Source: Erythrobacter insulae (GTDB lineage Bacteria; Pseudomonadota; Alphaproteobacteria; Sphingomonadales; Sphingomonadaceae). From it: 64,000 bases of DNA. Below, in pieces: positions 44,484-54,098 of this stretch. The stretch spans positions 1,988,501 through 2,052,500 of the forward strand of contig NZ_VHJK01000001.1 in assembly GCF_007004095.1 (NCBI RefSeq), given 5' to 3'. Made by a program: the position numbers and the translations under genes. The notes beneath the pieces are model-generated. The model was not told where the DNA came from and searched no databases. It worked only from the letters and a program-made list of their open reading frames with translations. Position 1 is the first letter of the stretch. Each line of letters begins with the position of its first letter.

Positions 44484-45806
44484 ATGTTTGTAGCACTCAA
44501 AACTAAGTTAATGGCCGCGCTGGGCGCTTTCGCGCTTTTGACCGGCTGCGCTTTGCAAACCGAAAAGACCACTGCGGCCAGCCGTGCTCAGGATGACGAT
44601 CAGCCCAATATCATCTGGATTATCGCCGATGATCAGGCCTATTCGGATTTCGGTTTTATGGGGCATAACCTTGTTCGCACGCCCCATCTGGACAAGCTCG
44701 CCTCTGAGTCCGCTGTTTTTCCCAATGGCTATGTGCCGACCAGTCTGTGCCGTGCATCGCTCGCTACATTGATCACCGGCAAATATGCTTTTGATCACGG
44801 TATCTGCTTCAACGATCCACCTGATGGCATCCCGCACTCAGAGACATTTCGCTTTCTCCAGATGCAGAAACCCATGCCCATGGCGCTAAAGGCGGCTGGC
44901 TATCGCAGTATGCAGACGGGCAAGTTTTGGGAAGGCAATTACGCCAATGGCGGATTTACCGATGGCATGACGCAAGGGACACGTCACGGTGACGCGGGGC
45001 TTCGTATTGGCCGAAAGACGATGCAACCGATTGACGAATTTTTGGGTGATGTCGGTGAAGATCCGTTCTTCCTCTGGTTCGCCCCATATTTGCCCCACGC
45101 GCCATTCGACGCCGTCGAAGCATATAAAGAGCCATTTCGTGGCAAGGGTCTGGGGGAGCGGACGATTGGCTACTACGCCAATATTTCTTGGCTCGACGAT
45201 ACCGTGGGTCAGCTCATGAAGCTGCTCGAAAAGAACGGCAAGACCGACAATACCGTCATCATGTTCATCGTCGATAATGGCTGGTTGCCCAATCGCGATG
45301 GTGAGAGTTTTCGCGATCTTCAAGACAGAGTTATTCGTTTCGATCCGCGTAGCAAGAGCTCACCCTATGAAGGCGGCGTGCGCACACCCGTCTTTGTGCG
45401 CTGGCCCGACCGGATCAAACCGGGCCGCCATGATGATCTGGTCAGCTCGATCGATTTCTTTCCGACCACGCTGGCGCTGGCAGGTTTGCCACAACACGAA
45501 GCGCTTCCGGGGCGCAATCTGCAACCGTTCCTGGAAGAGCGCAGCAGCCTTACCCCGCGAACCGTCTTTGGCGAGATTTACTACCATACCTCGGTCGATC
45601 TCGATGATCCCAAAGTCAACGTGACGCATCGCTGGGCCAGAAAAGGCGACTGGAAACTGATCCTCAATGACTTCGATAGCGGGCAACCGGAACTCTATAA
45701 TCTGGCGTCAGACCCTGATGAGAAGACGAATCTTGCGCGTGCTTCCCAGCATGCAGACCAGATATCTTCGCTGCGTGCCGAGATCGAGGAATGGTGGCCT
45801 GATTAA
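44484..45806 (+). CDS. Family S1 sulfatase with CRASL active-site motif, sulfatase 2 (lipoprotein)
   Basis: Protein of 440 residues with lipobox LTGC (Cys22). Metal-binding IIADDQAYSDFG and FMVDNGW-type regions (IVDNGWLPN) are present. The formylglycine site is CRASL at 89-93, with leucine instead of the usual arginine in the fifth place (C-x-P/A-S-R); related S1 subfamilies with C-R-x-S-L exist. It may prefer a different sulfate position from sulfatase 1. It starts two bases after the GH78 stop, so it is co-translated. Confidence 0.9.
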   Translation: MFVALKTKLMAALGAFALLTGCALQTEKTTAASRAQDDDQPNIIWIIADDQAYSDFGFMGHNLVRTPHLDKLASESAVFPNGYVPTSLCRASLATLITGKYAFDHGICFNDPPDGIPHSETFRFLQMQKPMPMALKAAGYRSMQTGKFWEGNYANGGFTDGMTQGTRHGDAGLRIGRKTMQPIDEFLGDVGEDPFFLWFAPYLPHAPFDAVEAYKEPFRGKGLGERTIGYYANISWLDDTVGQLMKLLEKNGKTDNTVIMFIVDNGWLPNRDGESFRDLQDRVIRFDPRSKSSPYEGGVRTPVFVRWPDRIKPGRHDDLVSSIDFFPTTLALAGLPQHEALPGRNLQPFLEERSSLTPRTVFGEIYYHTSVDLDDPKVNVTHRWARKGDWKLILNDFDSGQPELYNLASDPDEKTNLARASQHADQISSLRAEIEEWWPD

Positions 45807-45854
45807 GCCGAACCGCGCGGTTCCGAACGACCTGCAACAGAGAAAGTAAACGAT

Positions 45855-48209
45855 ATGAAAATCGACCGGCGAACCACTCTGGCGGGTATTGGAGGACTAG
45901 GCTTTGCCGCAGTAGGCGGCTTTGGCAATGTGCTGCATGCCCGCTCCAATGATGACTACCGCGACAAATCTCTATCGCCAGCCCGCCGCGCAAAAGCGCT
46001 TGTTGCGCTGATGACGCTGGATGAGATCGGCGCCCAGCTCAATTGCCCGCGCGCAGCCGATGTGATGGCCGACGCAAAGGCGTTTGAAGCCGACTTTCCG
46101 TACTTCCGATACGGCATTGGCGGTGTGTATTCCGCCAGCCTTGAAGCCGGTCCTGCCGACAATGCCCGCGCCGTAATCGCGCTCCAGCGCGAAGTGATCA
46201 GCCGTAGCCGTTTCGGTATCCCCGCGTTCATTTTTGAAGAATGTCTTGCTGGATTGCTTGCCGATGGGGCAACGCAATATCCGCAAGCCATGGCCATGGC
46301 CTGTGCGTTCAATCCTGAACTTGTCGAGCAGGTTTTCGCCGCGACCGCCAAAGAGGCGCGTTCGCGCGGTGCGCAGGCGTGTTTCTCGCCCAATATCGAT
46401 ATCTGCACCGATCCGCGCTGGGGCCGGGCGGAGGAGACATGGGGCGAGGATCCCTATCTGGTGACGGTTTCGGCGCGCGCCATTGTAACCGGATTGCAGG
46501 GGGCACCGGCCGAATATCTTCCTGCGGACCGCATGGCCACCAGTGTGAAGCACTTTGCAGGGTACGGGCAGGGGATCGGCGGTCGCAATTTTGCGCCGTC
46601 GCATATCGGGCCGGTCGAAATGCAGAATGTGGTGTTGCCGCCGTTTCGCGCTGCGATCACCGAATCTGGATCTGTCGGCCTGATGGCATCCCACGGCGAA
46701 ATTGATGGCGTGCCCGCTCATGCTGACACGGCGCTCTTATCAGATTTGCTTCGCGATGAGTGGGGCTTTGACGGTTATGTCGTATCCGACTGGGATGATA
46801 TCCGCCGCATCCACAGCCTGCACGGTGTTGCCAAAGACGAAGCAGAAGCCGCGATCATGGGGCTGAAAGCGGGCGTTGATCTGGAGCTCGCCAATAACGG
46901 CGTCTACCTGATGCTGCCCCAGCTTGTCCGCGATGGCCAGCTTGAGGAAAGCTATGTTCGCCGCGCAGCTGAGCGCGTTCTGGCGGCGAAGTTCAAATGC
47001 GGCCTGTTCGATCTGCCATGGGCAGACCCTGCCAAAGCGGCAAGTCTCGCGCGTAGCAAGGAACACCGCGCTCTGGCGCGTAAAGCGGCTGAGGAATCGG
47101 TAGTTCTGCTCAAGAACGAGAATGCAGCGCTGCCGCTAGACAAGACTGCGACAAAGAAGGTGTTGGTCGTCGGGCCCAATGCCGCTTCGGTGCATTTGGG
47201 CGGATACTCGCCCAAACCCTTTATCGGGGTCAGTATGCTCGAAGGGATCAAGGCCTATGGCAAGCGGGCGGGTTTTGAAACCGTCTACGCGCCGGGATGC
47301 CGGATCACGGCTGGCGATGAAGGCCAGAACGAGATCGAGACCGATGCCGCAGATGAGACCGTACGCGCCGATCCGGCGCTCAATCGCAAACTCATTGCCG
47401 AAGCGGTCGCCGCCGCAGGCGATGTCGATACGATTGTGATGTGCCTGGGCGGCAATGAAGCGACAGCTCGCGAAGCCTATTTTGCCGGAGACTCTCGCGG
47501 AGATCGCGATGATCTGGAGCTTATTGGTGAACAGAATGAGCTTGCCGAAGCCTTGTTGGCTATGGGTAAGAAAACGGTGGCCGTGTTGATCCACGGACGT
47601 CCGCTGTCGCCGCAAAAGCTGGTGCAGAAATGCCCCGCAATTCTCGATGCCTTTTATCCGGGCGAAGAGGGCGGACATGCCCTCGCCAACATCCTGTTCG
47701 GCGATGTAAACCCGAGCGGAAAGTTGCCCGTCACGCTGGTCCGCAATGTCGGGCAATTGCCCGGTTTCTACTATCAAAAGCCGACCGGTAAATTCAGGAA
47801 CTATGTGTTCTCCGAGTCCACCCCTCTTTATCCGTTCGGCCATGGATTGAGCTACACGCAATTCATTTGCGGCGCTCCGGTACCTGAGGCGACCTCAATC
47901 AAAACGGGCGATATGTTGAAAGTCTCGGTAACGGTGCAGAATACCGGTGAGCGGGCGGGACAAGAGGTCGTCCAACTCTACGTCCGCGACGATATCGCCA
48001 GTTTGACAAGGCCGGTCAAACTGCTGCGCGGATTTGAAAAAGTCAGACTGGCGCCCGGCGAACAGCGCACTGTCCAGTTCACGCTTGGTGCTGAAGATTT
48101 CGGTTTTCGCGACGCGAGTGGGAAGCTCCTGCTTGAACCGGGTAGCTTCACCATCATGGCCGGCGCCGACAGCGAAAATTTGAAATCGGGTTCGGTTGAA
48201 CTGACTTGA
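45855..48209 (+). CDS. Glycoside hydrolase family 3 (beta-xylosidase/beta-glucosidase-like), exported
   Basis: Protein of 784 residues. It opens MKIDRRTTLAGIGGLGFAA, a probable twin-arginine signal. GH3 N-domain motifs are FSPNIDICTDPRWGR, SVKHFAGYG and the nucleophile VVSDWDD (Asp312). The alpha/beta domain and a C-terminal fibronectin-III-like domain (AGQEVVQLYV, then LRGFEKVRLAPGEQ) follow. It probably removes beta-linked xylose or glucose side residues; ulvan contains xylose. Export by Tat implies folding in the cytoplasm first. It is the third gene of the GH78 run. Confidence 0.92.
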   Translation: MKIDRRTTLAGIGGLGFAAVGGFGNVLHARSNDDYRDKSLSPARRAKALVALMTLDEIGAQLNCPRAADVMADAKAFEADFPYFRYGIGGVYSASLEAGPADNARAVIALQREVISRSRFGIPAFIFEECLAGLLADGATQYPQAMAMACAFNPELVEQVFAATAKEARSRGAQACFSPNIDICTDPRWGRAEETWGEDPYLVTVSARAIVTGLQGAPAEYLPADRMATSVKHFAGYGQGIGGRNFAPSHIGPVEMQNVVLPPFRAAITESGSVGLMASHGEIDGVPAHADTALLSDLLRDEWGFDGYVVSDWDDIRRIHSLHGVAKDEAEAAIMGLKAGVDLELANNGVYLMLPQLVRDGQLEESYVRRAAERVLAAKFKCGLFDLPWADPAKAASLARSKEHRALARKAAEESVVLLKNENAALPLDKTATKKVLVVGPNAASVHLGGYSPKPFIGVSMLEGIKAYGKRAGFETVYAPGCRITAGDEGQNEIETDAADETVRADPALNRKLIAEAVAAAGDVDTIVMCLGGNEATAREAYFAGDSRGDRDDLELIGEQNELAEALLAMGKKTVAVLIHGRPLSPQKLVQKCPAILDAFYPGEEGGHALANILFGDVNPSGKLPVTLVRNVGQLPGFYYQKPTGKFRNYVFSESTPLYPFGHGLSYTQFICGAPVPEATSIKTGDMLKVSVTVQNTGERAGQEVVQLYVRDDIASLTRPVKLLRGFEKVRLAPGEQRTVQFTLGAEDFGFRDASGKLLLEPGSFTIMAGADSENLKSGSVELT

Positions 48210-48228
48210 TCTAAATCGGGAAGACATC

Positions 48229-49692
48229 ATGAAAGTTTGTGGAATTGATACAGCGCGTTTGGCGTTGCTCCTATCTTCATCCATCGCCTTGGCGGCGTGT
48301 GGTGGTGACGACAGTTCGCCTGCGCCACCTGTCGTGGGTGCGCCGACACCATCTCCCACATCAACGGCGACACCGACACCCACACCGACACCCGCACCGA
48401 CACCTACAGGCACTTTCGCTGCCACAGGCGGAGAATGCGACGGGACGGCAGGATGGCAGGCAATCGCTGATGATGGCCTTGATGATACGCAGGCGATACA
48501 AACCTCTTTGCAGGAGGCCGCAAACAAGGGCGACACACTTACCATCCCGGCAGGCACGTACAATATTGATGATCCCGAAGGCGTGTCTGTCATTATCCAG
48601 AACAAGGATTTCGTGATTATCGCAACCGGCGCGGCTTTTGTCGCCGGCCCCAACGTCAATTCCGACCTGATCGATTTCGATGCGACCAGCGCCAGCTTCA
48701 GCAGTAATTGCGGTGGTAGCGCGCTTGTCGATCTGAGCTGGACGGGCGGCGAGCTTGATATTTCGCGCGCTCACCTGTCGGGCACTGTCCCGCAAGGAGG
48801 CTCAGTTGGCGCGACCATGGTTGGAAGCCCGGTCGCGGCGACGACTGATGGATTATCGGTACGCGGTGCGACCGGTGGAACCAGTCCCCGTGCAAAGGTT
48901 GATATGGTCACCATTCGAGGGCTGACTGTGATTGGCGCGCCGATCACCCAGGCCAACCGGACGGCCTATTTTTCAGACCCGGATACTGCGCCGCCGATAG
49001 ATAGCGAAAGCGACACCTGGCGCAATGCGGGCGGAGACAGCGGAGTCTTTGTGATGGGCGCGCAATCGGCGTTGATTGAGGACTCGACCTTCTTCGGCAT
49101 CCGGGATGCGAGCATCTATATGTCAGCCGCTCCATACGACGCATCGCTCGGCGGTAATTATGTGATGCGGGGCAACCGTTTTTACGGCGGGTTCGACGGT
49201 ATTTCGTCAAAGCGTGGTGCGCAAAATATCACCATGGAAAACAATGTTTTCGTTAATATTGTTCGAGCAATGTCCCTGGAATCGCTGAGCCAACCCTTGC
49301 GTGACACGAACAGCCAAACTGCGGAACGGATCGTCGATCCTGTTGTCATGGCGAACAACACCTTTAACGGCGTCCAGCGTGCCATTCAGGTGGAATCGGC
49401 GAACAATGTAACGGTGTCGGGCAACGTCATACGCAATCTGGGCGCGCGGGTCGCGCAGCGGAATGATCCTGTCAGATACAGCAGGTATGAAGGTATCGTT
49501 CTGGAAGGTGTTACCAATGCATCGATCACCGATAACGACATTCTGGGTATCGATGGAACGCGGGGGAGCGCGTCGACAACGGTGGGAATAACGATCGCAT
49601 CCCACGCGGGGGTGGCGGGACCTATCGCTTCGTCAAATGTTGTGGTCGGTTCTGATAATCTGCTGTCGAACCTGGACAGCGATATTGAATGA
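48229..49692 (+). CDS. Secreted right-handed beta-helix lipoprotein (pectate-lyase-like fold)
   Basis: Protein of 487 residues with a lipobox LAAC and a following GGDD, then a Thr/Pro linker (TPTPTPTPAPTP), then a beta-helix domain: the start DGLDDTQAIQTSLQEAANKG and TLTIPAGTYNI are typical of Pectate_lyase_3-like helices, and later coils repeat N-x-F and ITDNDILG patterns. It could be a lyase, hydrolase or binding protein for the polymer; catalytic residues cannot be assigned. Last gene of the GH78 run, followed by a bidirectional terminator. Confidence 0.82.
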   Translation: MKVCGIDTARLALLLSSSIALAACGGDDSSPAPPVVGAPTPSPTSTATPTPTPTPAPTPTGTFAATGGECDGTAGWQAIADDGLDDTQAIQTSLQEAANKGDTLTIPAGTYNIDDPEGVSVIIQNKDFVIIATGAAFVAGPNVNSDLIDFDATSASFSSNCGGSALVDLSWTGGELDISRAHLSGTVPQGGSVGATMVGSPVAATTDGLSVRGATGGTSPRAKVDMVTIRGLTVIGAPITQANRTAYFSDPDTAPPIDSESDTWRNAGGDSGVFVMGAQSALIEDSTFFGIRDASIYMSAAPYDASLGGNYVMRGNRFYGGFDGISSKRGAQNITMENNVFVNIVRAMSLESLSQPLRDTNSQTAERIVDPVVMANNTFNGVQRAIQVESANNVTVSGNVIRNLGARVAQRNDPVRYSRYEGIVLEGVTNASITDNDILGIDGTRGSASTTVGITIASHAGVAGPIASSNVVVGSDNLLSNLDSDIE

Positions 49693-49767
49693 TGAGCCAA
49701 ATCATCCGGCGCGTATGACATCACCATCTCGCACGCGATGATTGTTGTTATTATCGTAAAAAGAAAA

Positions 49768-49790
49768 GGGGGCGCCGCGTGGACGCCCCC
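49768..49790. terminator. Bidirectional terminator between the beta-helix and TonB-receptor genes
   Basis: GGGGGCG pairs with CGCCCCC around a 9-base loop. A T run follows on the plus strand (TCATTTTTT) and another on the minus strand (TTTTCTTTTT), so it serves both convergent genes. Confidence 0.9.
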
Positions 49791-49816
49791 TCATTTTTTG
49801 ATGTTCGAAGTGTCAG

Positions 49817-52800
49817 TTAGAACTTGAAGCTGACGCCCGCGACAATGCGCCGGTCAGTGAAGTCCTGCTGACAGAGCAACGTATCGTCATTGATGCAGTA
49901 CTCATCATTCTGCTCGCGCAGCAGATTGATGCCATCCAGACCCACTGTCACGCGATCGGTGACGGCATAGCTGATGCTGGCGTTGAGCTGCCCGCGATCA
50001 TCGACAATGCGTGGCAGGCCAAAGCGCTGGGTCTGGGTGCCGCGGAAATCCGAACGCCAGCTGTAACGGGCTCGGAAATTGATCCCGTATTTGTCGTAGA
50101 ACAGCGTGGTGTTGTAGGAAAAGTTCGACAAATTGGGCAGTGTGACGAGCTGCTGCACAACATCATCTTCAAGCCCTGCGGTCGATTGATCGGTATCGGT
50201 ACGACCAAGCAACAGGTTCAGGGCATTGGCACCACCGTTTCCGTTGAAGAAGTTCGTAACGTCGCCGCCATCCTCCTGATAGGTGAAGTTCCCAATAAAC
50301 CCGAAGCCCGAGAGCCAGTTTGCGTCGTCGAGAACATCTGCAAGCGAGTATTGCAGCGCTACTTCGACACCGGTTTGGGTGGTCAATCCCGAAGAGTTCA
50401 CGATTGTACCAACGGGAACGCACAGACCCTGGCCTTGGATCGACGAGAAGACGTTGCGGTCCGCGAACGGGTTGAAGATGCCGCCACCTTCACACGGTGC
50501 GGTGATATCGCGATCGATGGCACCGCCAGGTCCCGTCGTTTCCAGCGGAAACTCGGTTTCTTGAGCGAACAGATTTGTCCGGTCTTTATGGAAGAAACCC
50601 AGGCTCACAAATCCGGTATCTGAGAAGTAGTATTCACCCGCCAGATCGAATGACCAAACCGTTTCCGGCTGAAGGTTGGGGTTGCCAATATTGACGGCCG
50701 CTGTTGCACTGCCGCCAAAGGCGACAGAAATCGACAGGTCATCAAAGTTTGGACGACGCAGATCGCGCGAGATACCGGCGCGCAACAGGAGGTTATCAGC
50801 CGGTTCGGCCACAAGGCTCCAGCGCGGCAGGAAGAACTCGTAGTTTGACGATTGACTCAATTGGCCATCAACAACCCCGTTGATGACATTGTTGCCAATC
50901 GAGTCGATCTGAGTGCTGACCCAGCGCACGCCAAGGTTGCCGCGGATCGGAACGCCCGCGACTTCACTGTCGTAATTGCCCTGAATATAGAGCGCGTTGG
51001 TTTGCTCCTCGATGTCGAAGAACGCGGTCGATGTTTCCACCGGCGCCCCAACCAAAGGCAGATTGACCCCGTTTGCTTCGTTTTGCGCCGTGATTGCCGC
51101 GTTCACAGCGGCGATCACTTCGTCAGTGTTGTTGACGGATGCGACCGGGTCGACCGTCAAATAGTCTGGGATGAACAATGCCCGCCCGTCAGCAGCGTTG
51201 AAGTTGCTTGGGCCAGCGGTCACAAACTGGCTGAATTGATCGAGCGACGGTCTGAAAAAGGCGGGCGAATTTGCGGAGGTGAAGATGTTCCGCAAAGTGC
51301 TGTCGACATTCTCCGCCTTTGAAGAATTGTACCGCCAGCCCAGATCAATGGATGAGAAGAACGGCAAGATGCCTTCAGAATCGAAGTTCAGGTCAAGCCG
51401 GAAGGCTGTCTCGCTGTTTTCATTCTGGTTGGCGCCTTGGGTAATTGTACGGATACGATAATTTGCCGGATCAAGAAGTTGGGCCGCCGTTGGCGTCTCA
51501 GCCAGCCCTTGGGCGATCCCGAACTGGAGGGTCCCGCCGGTGGTGTCGAAAATGGCAGGGACACCATTGTCGCTGCTTTGGCCAATAGAGGGTTGCGGAC
51601 CATTTGGGTTGATAAAGTCGGTCTCGAAGGTCAGGTTGGGGAACACCGTGTCCGATGTCGAACTTGAGACTTCGGCGTTGACCGTAAGGCGGCCAACTTC
51701 CCATTCGAGCCCAGAGGCAAGAACCGAGCTGTCCGTCAGGCGGGAGCCGGTTTGCGAGGCGGTACGAAGGTTGGAATCGATCGCTCCGTTGCTGGTCACG
51801 CCAACACCGAGAATACCTGATGTGACCGCTTGAATTTCACCAAGAACCAACGTTCCGTTTGGTCCTTCCACCGAGCCCAGATTGACGGTCTCGAAGCTCG
51901 TATTGTTGGTGTTGTTGATCACCGCAGAAGAGGTCGTGCCCGAGAAGAAAGCTCGCGAGCTTTGCTGGATGCGTTCCTGATCGTTGATCGTGGCGTCGAC
52001 ATAGAGCCGCAGATTGTCTGCCGGCTTCCATTCAAGCGAACCGGTCCAGTTGATGGTTGTATATTCCTGATTGCGCAGTTGCTGATCAAGGAATTGTATG
52101 CGCAGGAACGGGAACGCTTCGGCGCTGGCAAAGCCAGAGTTTGGAAGTACGGTCCGGTCGCGGTCGACGCGGGGCGCGAACTCGGTAACATCAAGCTCCG
52201 CGTAGCTGGCGCTCATCACGAAACCGATTTCACCGATGCCGGTGTCCCAGCTATTGCCGAGCGTTGCGGAAAAGCGTGGTGTGATCGTGTCGGATAGATC
52301 GCTGTGCTCGCCCTGCGCTCTGAATGAGAGCAGCGGCTCGTTCAGATCGAGTGGCCGGATCGTGCGCAAATTCACGGTGCCGCCGACCGATCCTTCGATG
52401 GTGCGGGCTTCTGGCACCTTGATCACTTCGACTGCGGCAATCAGGGCTGCGGGAAGGTCTTCAAAGCTGATGCCTGACCGTCCGGTGCCAGATCCGACGG
52501 TTGAAACGCCATTGATCTCGACCCGGTTTGCACCGGTGCCGCGAATTTGCACGCCCGTGCCCACACCTGCATCGCGCGTGATCTGAACACCAGTGACGTT
52601 CTCTAGAACTTCAGCAAGGTTCTGATCCGGCAGCTTACCAATGTCCTCTGACTGGATCACCTCGATAATATTATCTTTGTTACGCTTTTCATCGAGCGCG
52701 CTGGCGAGCGATTGTCTGATGCCGCTGACGATAATTCCGGGATTGGCACCGGTGTCATTTTCTGCCGAGTTAACCTGTGCGTCGTCTTCATTAGACTGCG

Positions 52801-52888
52801 CTAGGGCGATTGATGGGGTTGCCAACATGGCTGTAATAACTGCCCGCGACACAGCCGTGCGCAGACTTGATTTAGCTAACTTCTTCAT
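49817..52888 (-). CDS. TonB-dependent outer-membrane receptor
   Basis: Protein of 1023 residues with a signal peptide (about 1-30, ending IALAQ). The plug domain (about 70-200) has DIGKLPDQNLAEVLENVTG, then VQIRGTGANRVEINGV; the rest is a 22-strand barrel ending RIVAGVSFKF with a terminal Phe. The plug type belongs to the large sphingomonad/caulobacter TonB receptor group used for glycans (no SusD partner is seen). It is the likely importer of rhamno-oligosaccharides in this locus. The promoter lies in the 216 bp upstream. Confidence 0.95.
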   Translation of the reverse strand: MKKLAKSSLRTAVSRAVITAMLATPSIALAQSNEDDAQVNSAENDTGANPGIIVSGIRQSLASALDEKRNKDNIIEVIQSEDIGKLPDQNLAEVLENVTGVQITRDAGVGTGVQIRGTGANRVEINGVSTVGSGTGRSGISFEDLPAALIAAVEVIKVPEARTIEGSVGGTVNLRTIRPLDLNEPLLSFRAQGEHSDLSDTITPRFSATLGNSWDTGIGEIGFVMSASYAELDVTEFAPRVDRDRTVLPNSGFASAEAFPFLRIQFLDQQLRNQEYTTINWTGSLEWKPADNLRLYVDATINDQERIQQSSRAFFSGTTSSAVINNTNNTSFETVNLGSVEGPNGTLVLGEIQAVTSGILGVGVTSNGAIDSNLRTASQTGSRLTDSSVLASGLEWEVGRLTVNAEVSSSTSDTVFPNLTFETDFINPNGPQPSIGQSSDNGVPAIFDTTGGTLQFGIAQGLAETPTAAQLLDPANYRIRTITQGANQNENSETAFRLDLNFDSEGILPFFSSIDLGWRYNSSKAENVDSTLRNIFTSANSPAFFRPSLDQFSQFVTAGPSNFNAADGRALFIPDYLTVDPVASVNNTDEVIAAVNAAITAQNEANGVNLPLVGAPVETSTAFFDIEEQTNALYIQGNYDSEVAGVPIRGNLGVRWVSTQIDSIGNNVINGVVDGQLSQSSNYEFFLPRWSLVAEPADNLLLRAGISRDLRRPNFDDLSISVAFGGSATAAVNIGNPNLQPETVWSFDLAGEYYFSDTGFVSLGFFHKDRTNLFAQETEFPLETTGPGGAIDRDITAPCEGGGIFNPFADRNVFSSIQGQGLCVPVGTIVNSSGLTTQTGVEVALQYSLADVLDDANWLSGFGFIGNFTYQEDGGDVTNFFNGNGGANALNLLLGRTDTDQSTAGLEDDVVQQLVTLPNLSNFSYNTTLFYDKYGINFRARYSWRSDFRGTQTQRFGLPRIVDDRGQLNASISYAVTDRVTVGLDGINLLREQNDEYCINDDTLLCQQDFTDRRIVAGVSFKF

Positions 52889-53104
52889 TTTTCTCTCCCA
52901 AGGATGGCCGAAAGGCTCTTTTTTGTCATTTCTTAGTCAAAAGTCGTTTTGCATGCAGTTACATGCTCAAAGATGATTGAAAATAAGCAATTTAGATACT
53001 TCATTTTCAAAAGGCGATCTCTCCTTTCCCTTTGGTAACGGCGTATGGCCCGCCTTTGGTTGCCATTGCTTTTGATCGCAATCTACCAATCCCCTTTTTC
53101 GGCG
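52889..53104. promoter_or_regulatory. Promoter region of the TonB receptor (216 bp, no gene)
   Basis: AT-rich region with a TGATTGA half-site (52974-52980), the GCATG dyad described separately, and TCATTTTCAAAAGG near 53011 that mirrors the TTTTGAAAAGG found just downstream of the operator at 59378. These shared words suggest the receptor belongs to the same regulon as rhaD. Confidence 0.5.
52951..52966. promoter_or_regulatory. Inverted repeat GCATG-N6-CATGC upstream of the TonB receptor
   Basis: A perfect 5-bp dyad 63 bp ahead of the receptor start codon, beside a TGATTGA half-site at 52974-52980 (itself followed, 13 bases on, by a degenerate AGATACT). It may be a second control site or part of the same operator region. 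Weak on its own. Confidence 0.35.
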
Positions 53105-53917
53105 TTACTCTTTCGTTTGATCCAGAGGCGCTGCGCACCCGAGATCCAGTTCGATTTTGCCCAATGGGCCAAATGAAATGATGCTGTGTGCGCCCACTTT
53201 TGCTTCATGAACCCCCGTAATCGCCCCCGATGAAATCAAAGTTCCCGGTTGCAACTCGATCCCGCGTTGTTTCGCGTTTTCAATACAAAAATCCCGGGCC
53301 GTGAACGCTGCTGCGAATACATCTTCGAGAACCTTCCTGCCGATGAGCGCGCCATCGATCCAGATCGAAACTTCAAGAGGCCTGTCAAAGTCGCTCCACC
53401 CGACGATCTCTTGCCCAATAAGCACACCATTATTGTTCCCGAAGTCGCACACGACAGCGATCGGGCCATAGTCATTGATGGCTGGAACAGGGCTGCTCGC
53501 AATTTCGGCGCCGGTAAAAATACGATCCTGTGCGCGGCTTGCTCCGAGCTGGATGATCAGTTCTGGCTCTATCGCGGCAAATCCATTCTCAAAGACTGGC
53601 ATGGACGCAGATTCGCCGGTTTTGACGGACCGGCTGAAAATTGGTCCAACCAACCAATCCGCACCAAGGCGTTCGCGCCATTGTGGAGGAATGCCGCCGA
53701 CCTTCCATCCCGCAACTTTATCCGGCCATCGTTCGATCGAATACGATTGGATTTCGTATGCTGACACAAGATCGGCAGGGAGCGTGCCTGGGAATTCGGA
53801 AAGAGCTTTCGCTTCGCGACGCGCATTAAGAAGGTGCGCGGACATTTTTCTATCCGCCTCGCTTATCACCGTCGCAGCATTTGCTCCGGGTGCGACCAAT
53901 TCATGTGGCGAGCTCAC
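53105..53917 (-). CDS. 2-keto-4-pentenoate hydratase-like (MhpD/FAH superfamily) protein
   Basis: Protein of 270 residues. After a 24-residue lead (the true start may be the later MSAHLLNARREAK), the family pattern is seen: SAYEIQSYSIERWPDKVAGWKVGG (in parts), GFAAIEPELIIQLG (metal-ligand Glu pair) and GTLISSGAITGVHEAKVGA. Such enzymes hydrate or decarboxylate 2-keto acids from ring-cleavage or related routes. Its job in a rhamnose locus is unclear. It shares the upstream region with the beta-helix gene at 54099 and is 216 bp ahead of the TonB receptor on the same strand. Confidence 0.82.
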   Translation of the reverse strand: MSSPHELVAPGANAATVISEADRKMSAHLLNARREAKALSEFPGTLPADLVSAYEIQSYSIERWPDKVAGWKVGGIPPQWRERLGADWLVGPIFSRSVKTGESASMPVFENGFAAIEPELIIQLGASRAQDRIFTGAEIASSPVPAINDYGPIAVVCDFGNNNGVLIGQEIVGWSDFDRPLEVSIWIDGALIGRKVLEDVFAAAFTARDFCIENAKQRGIELQPGTLISSGAITGVHEAKVGAHSIISFGPLGKIELDLGCAAPLDQTKE

Positions 53918-54038
53918 AGCGCACTGTCTTGTTTGTAATTCATCGCCAGATCCACGCGTTGGTTCCCCCTATTGAGCCAAATGATCAGCCGGTGACCAAA
54001 GCGACGGTCGACGGCACTAGACCTCTCGCCAACATTAT

Positions 54039-54052
54039 TGACACCGGTATCA
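54039..54052. promoter_or_regulatory. Near-palindromic candidate operator TGACACCGGTATCA
   Basis: A 14-bp palindrome with one symmetric mismatch, placed in the 181 bp between the divergent hydratase and beta-helix genes, 46 bp before the latter's ATG. It has the central CCGG and overall form of LacI/GntR-type operators. Outer arms TATTGAC (from 54036) and GTCAATA (to 54065) form a further inverted pair. No LacI- or GntR-type gene is in the window. Confidence 0.5.
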
Positions 54053-54098
54053 TCACGGGTCAATACTGGTTTTGTCAGTACCATTTCGGGAGAAAATG

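Noticed and set aside
48348..48413. ACACCGACACC-type repeat
   Set aside because: It encodes the Thr/Pro linker of the beta-helix lipoprotein and is an ordinary low-complexity linker.
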